The translations under genes were made by a program, and so were the position numbers. A stretch of DNA of 15,982 nucleotides from JBCCFW01 sp039029535 (lineage in GTDB: Bacteria > Acidobacteriota > JBCCFW01): the NCBI GenBank assembly GCA_039029535.1, contig JBCCFW010000172.1:1-15982 (forward strand), written 5' to 3'. Every line of letters starts with the position of its first letter. Position 1 is the stretch's first letter. The notes below the pieces were generated by a model. The model saw only the letters and a program-made list of their open reading frames with translations, was not told the origin of the DNA and made no database searches. Shown piece after piece: positions 15,744-15,982 of this stretch.

Positions 15744-15769
15744 TGCGCTACGAGATGAACATTAGCGCA
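15744..15769. promoter_or_regulatory. 7-bp dyad, candidate operator of the lipoxygenase operon
   Basis: TGCGCTA (15744-15750) and TAGCGCA (15763-15769) are perfect inverted copies separated by 12 bp, giving a 19-bp repeat spacing, about two helical turns. The dyad lies 72-97 bp upstream of the first gene of the operon. Assigning it to the HTH protein encoded in the operon is inference. Confidence 0.4.
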
Positions 15770-15809
15770 TCCTCTTCCTGAGAAATCCGGGGACCAAGTC
15801 GGTCGGTGG

Positions 15810-15825
15810 TCAGTTGATTAACTGA
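15810..15825. promoter_or_regulatory. AT-rich 6-bp dyad TCAGTT-GATT-AACTGA
   Basis: TCAGTT (15810-15815) and AACTGA (15820-15825) flank GATT. It stands out as an AT-rich palindrome in a GC-rich background, ~140 bp upstream of the minus-strand operon. It could be a second operator site or part of a promoter. Confidence 0.35.
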
Positions 15826-15927
15826 GGTCCGGCGACTCGGATGTCATGCCGGGAGAGTCCGCGCGCATTGGGCCGGGGGTGCGGTCCGCCAGCGTGCGAC
15901 CCGTGGGGCACCGGGAGCCTTCTCCTT

Positions 15928-15956
15928 GGTGGGAACGGAACACTCCCACCGTCGTC
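15928..15956 (+). promoter_or_regulatory. Hairpin dyad overlapping an ECF-sigma-like promoter pattern
   Basis: GGTGGGA (15928-15934) and TCCCACC (15944-15950) are perfect inverted copies with a 9-nt loop. Within and after it, GGAAC (15932-15936) lies 16 nt before CGTC (15953-15956), the spacing of many ECF-sigma promoters. A TAGAAT (15970-15975) also resembles a -10 box. These would drive a plus-strand gene beyond the window. Short motifs, so chance is a real alternative. Confidence 0.25.
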
Positions 15957-15982
15957 AACCCGGGATTGCTAGAATCCCCGCC

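Larger units (their letters stand above)
15673..15982. promoter_or_regulatory. Leader of the lipoxygenase operon and right-edge intergenic region
   Basis: This 310-bp stretch holds no gene I can support on either strand and no recognisable tRNA or riboswitch. It contains three perfect dyads, listed separately, and should carry the minus-strand promoter of the lipoxygenase operon. A TAATGT on the minus strand (complement of 15759-15764, overlapping the first dyad) could be a -10 box, but no good -35 accompanies it. A G-rich run lies just upstream of the ATG at 15672 and may serve as a weak ribosome binding site. Confidence 0.4.

Noticed and set aside
15831..15930. GC-rich segment with GGGAGAG and paired G/C runs, considered as a structured RNA (glycine riboswitch, RNase P or SRP RNA).
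   Set aside because: The conserved cores of these RNAs, such as the GCCGAAGG-type riboswitch core or the GGAAGGAAGC SRP tetraloop region, are not present.

Overview
The window is about 16 kb of high-GC (roughly two-thirds G+C) bacterial DNA. The proteins suggest a free-living environmental Gram-negative: secreted thrombospondin type 3 (TSP3) and dockerin-like repeats, Asp-rich Ca-binding loops, GT-C glycosyltransferases with a TPR tail, and a bacterial lipoxygenase. Myxococcota, Acidobacteriota, Planctomycetota or a related uncultured lineage would all fit, and the sequence alone does not decide. No rRNA, tRNA, insertion sequence or CRISPR array was seen. The first ~60 bases differ in composition from the rest and break a TSP3 reading frame, so the left edge is probably a contig end or a misassembly.

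Layout, left to right. (1) Positions 100-3372 (+): a large secreted-type protein with TSP3 repeats, a lipase-like alpha/beta-hydrolase region, beta-rich Ig-like regions, and C-terminal dockerin-like repeats; its N-terminus is missing. (2) A strong 11-bp inverted repeat lies between this gene and two minus-strand genes: an exported, apparently catalytically dead purple-acid-phosphatase-like protein (3571-4647) and a RidA-family protein lacking the catalytic Arg (4744-5184). (3) A single-domain response regulator (5359-5781, +) is followed by a small intrinsic-terminator-like hairpin. (4) A tightly overlapped plus-strand operon holds two GT-C (family 39-like) membrane glycosyltransferases, the second with a TPR-like tail, and recQ (6139-11445). 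(5) Convergent to recQ is a minus-strand operon reading 15672 to 11456: a two-TM protein whose frame is broken by an apparent 2-nt shift, a membrane-anchored helix-turn-helix protein joined to it by an ATGA overlap, a lipoxygenase, and a catalase-related haem protein of allene-oxide-synthase type.

The most interesting unit is region 5. The lipoxygenase keeps all five iron ligands, including the C-terminal Ile, and has Gly at the position that in other lipoxygenases predicts R stereochemistry. The haem protein has the Thr-His distal pair, distal Asn and R-x-x-x-Y proximal motif expected of the coral allene oxide synthase, with nearly the same spacing. Corals and some cyanobacteria carry these two activities as a fusion protein; here they are separate adjacent genes with 15 bp between them. 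Upstream lie a transmembrane DNA-binding protein, an uncharacterised membrane partner, and a leader with several dyad sequences that could be operators. The inference is an oxylipin pathway (fatty acid to hydroperoxide to allene oxide or epoxyalcohol) under membrane-linked control. Motif assignments rest on reading the sequence and on remembered family knowledge; no database search was run.
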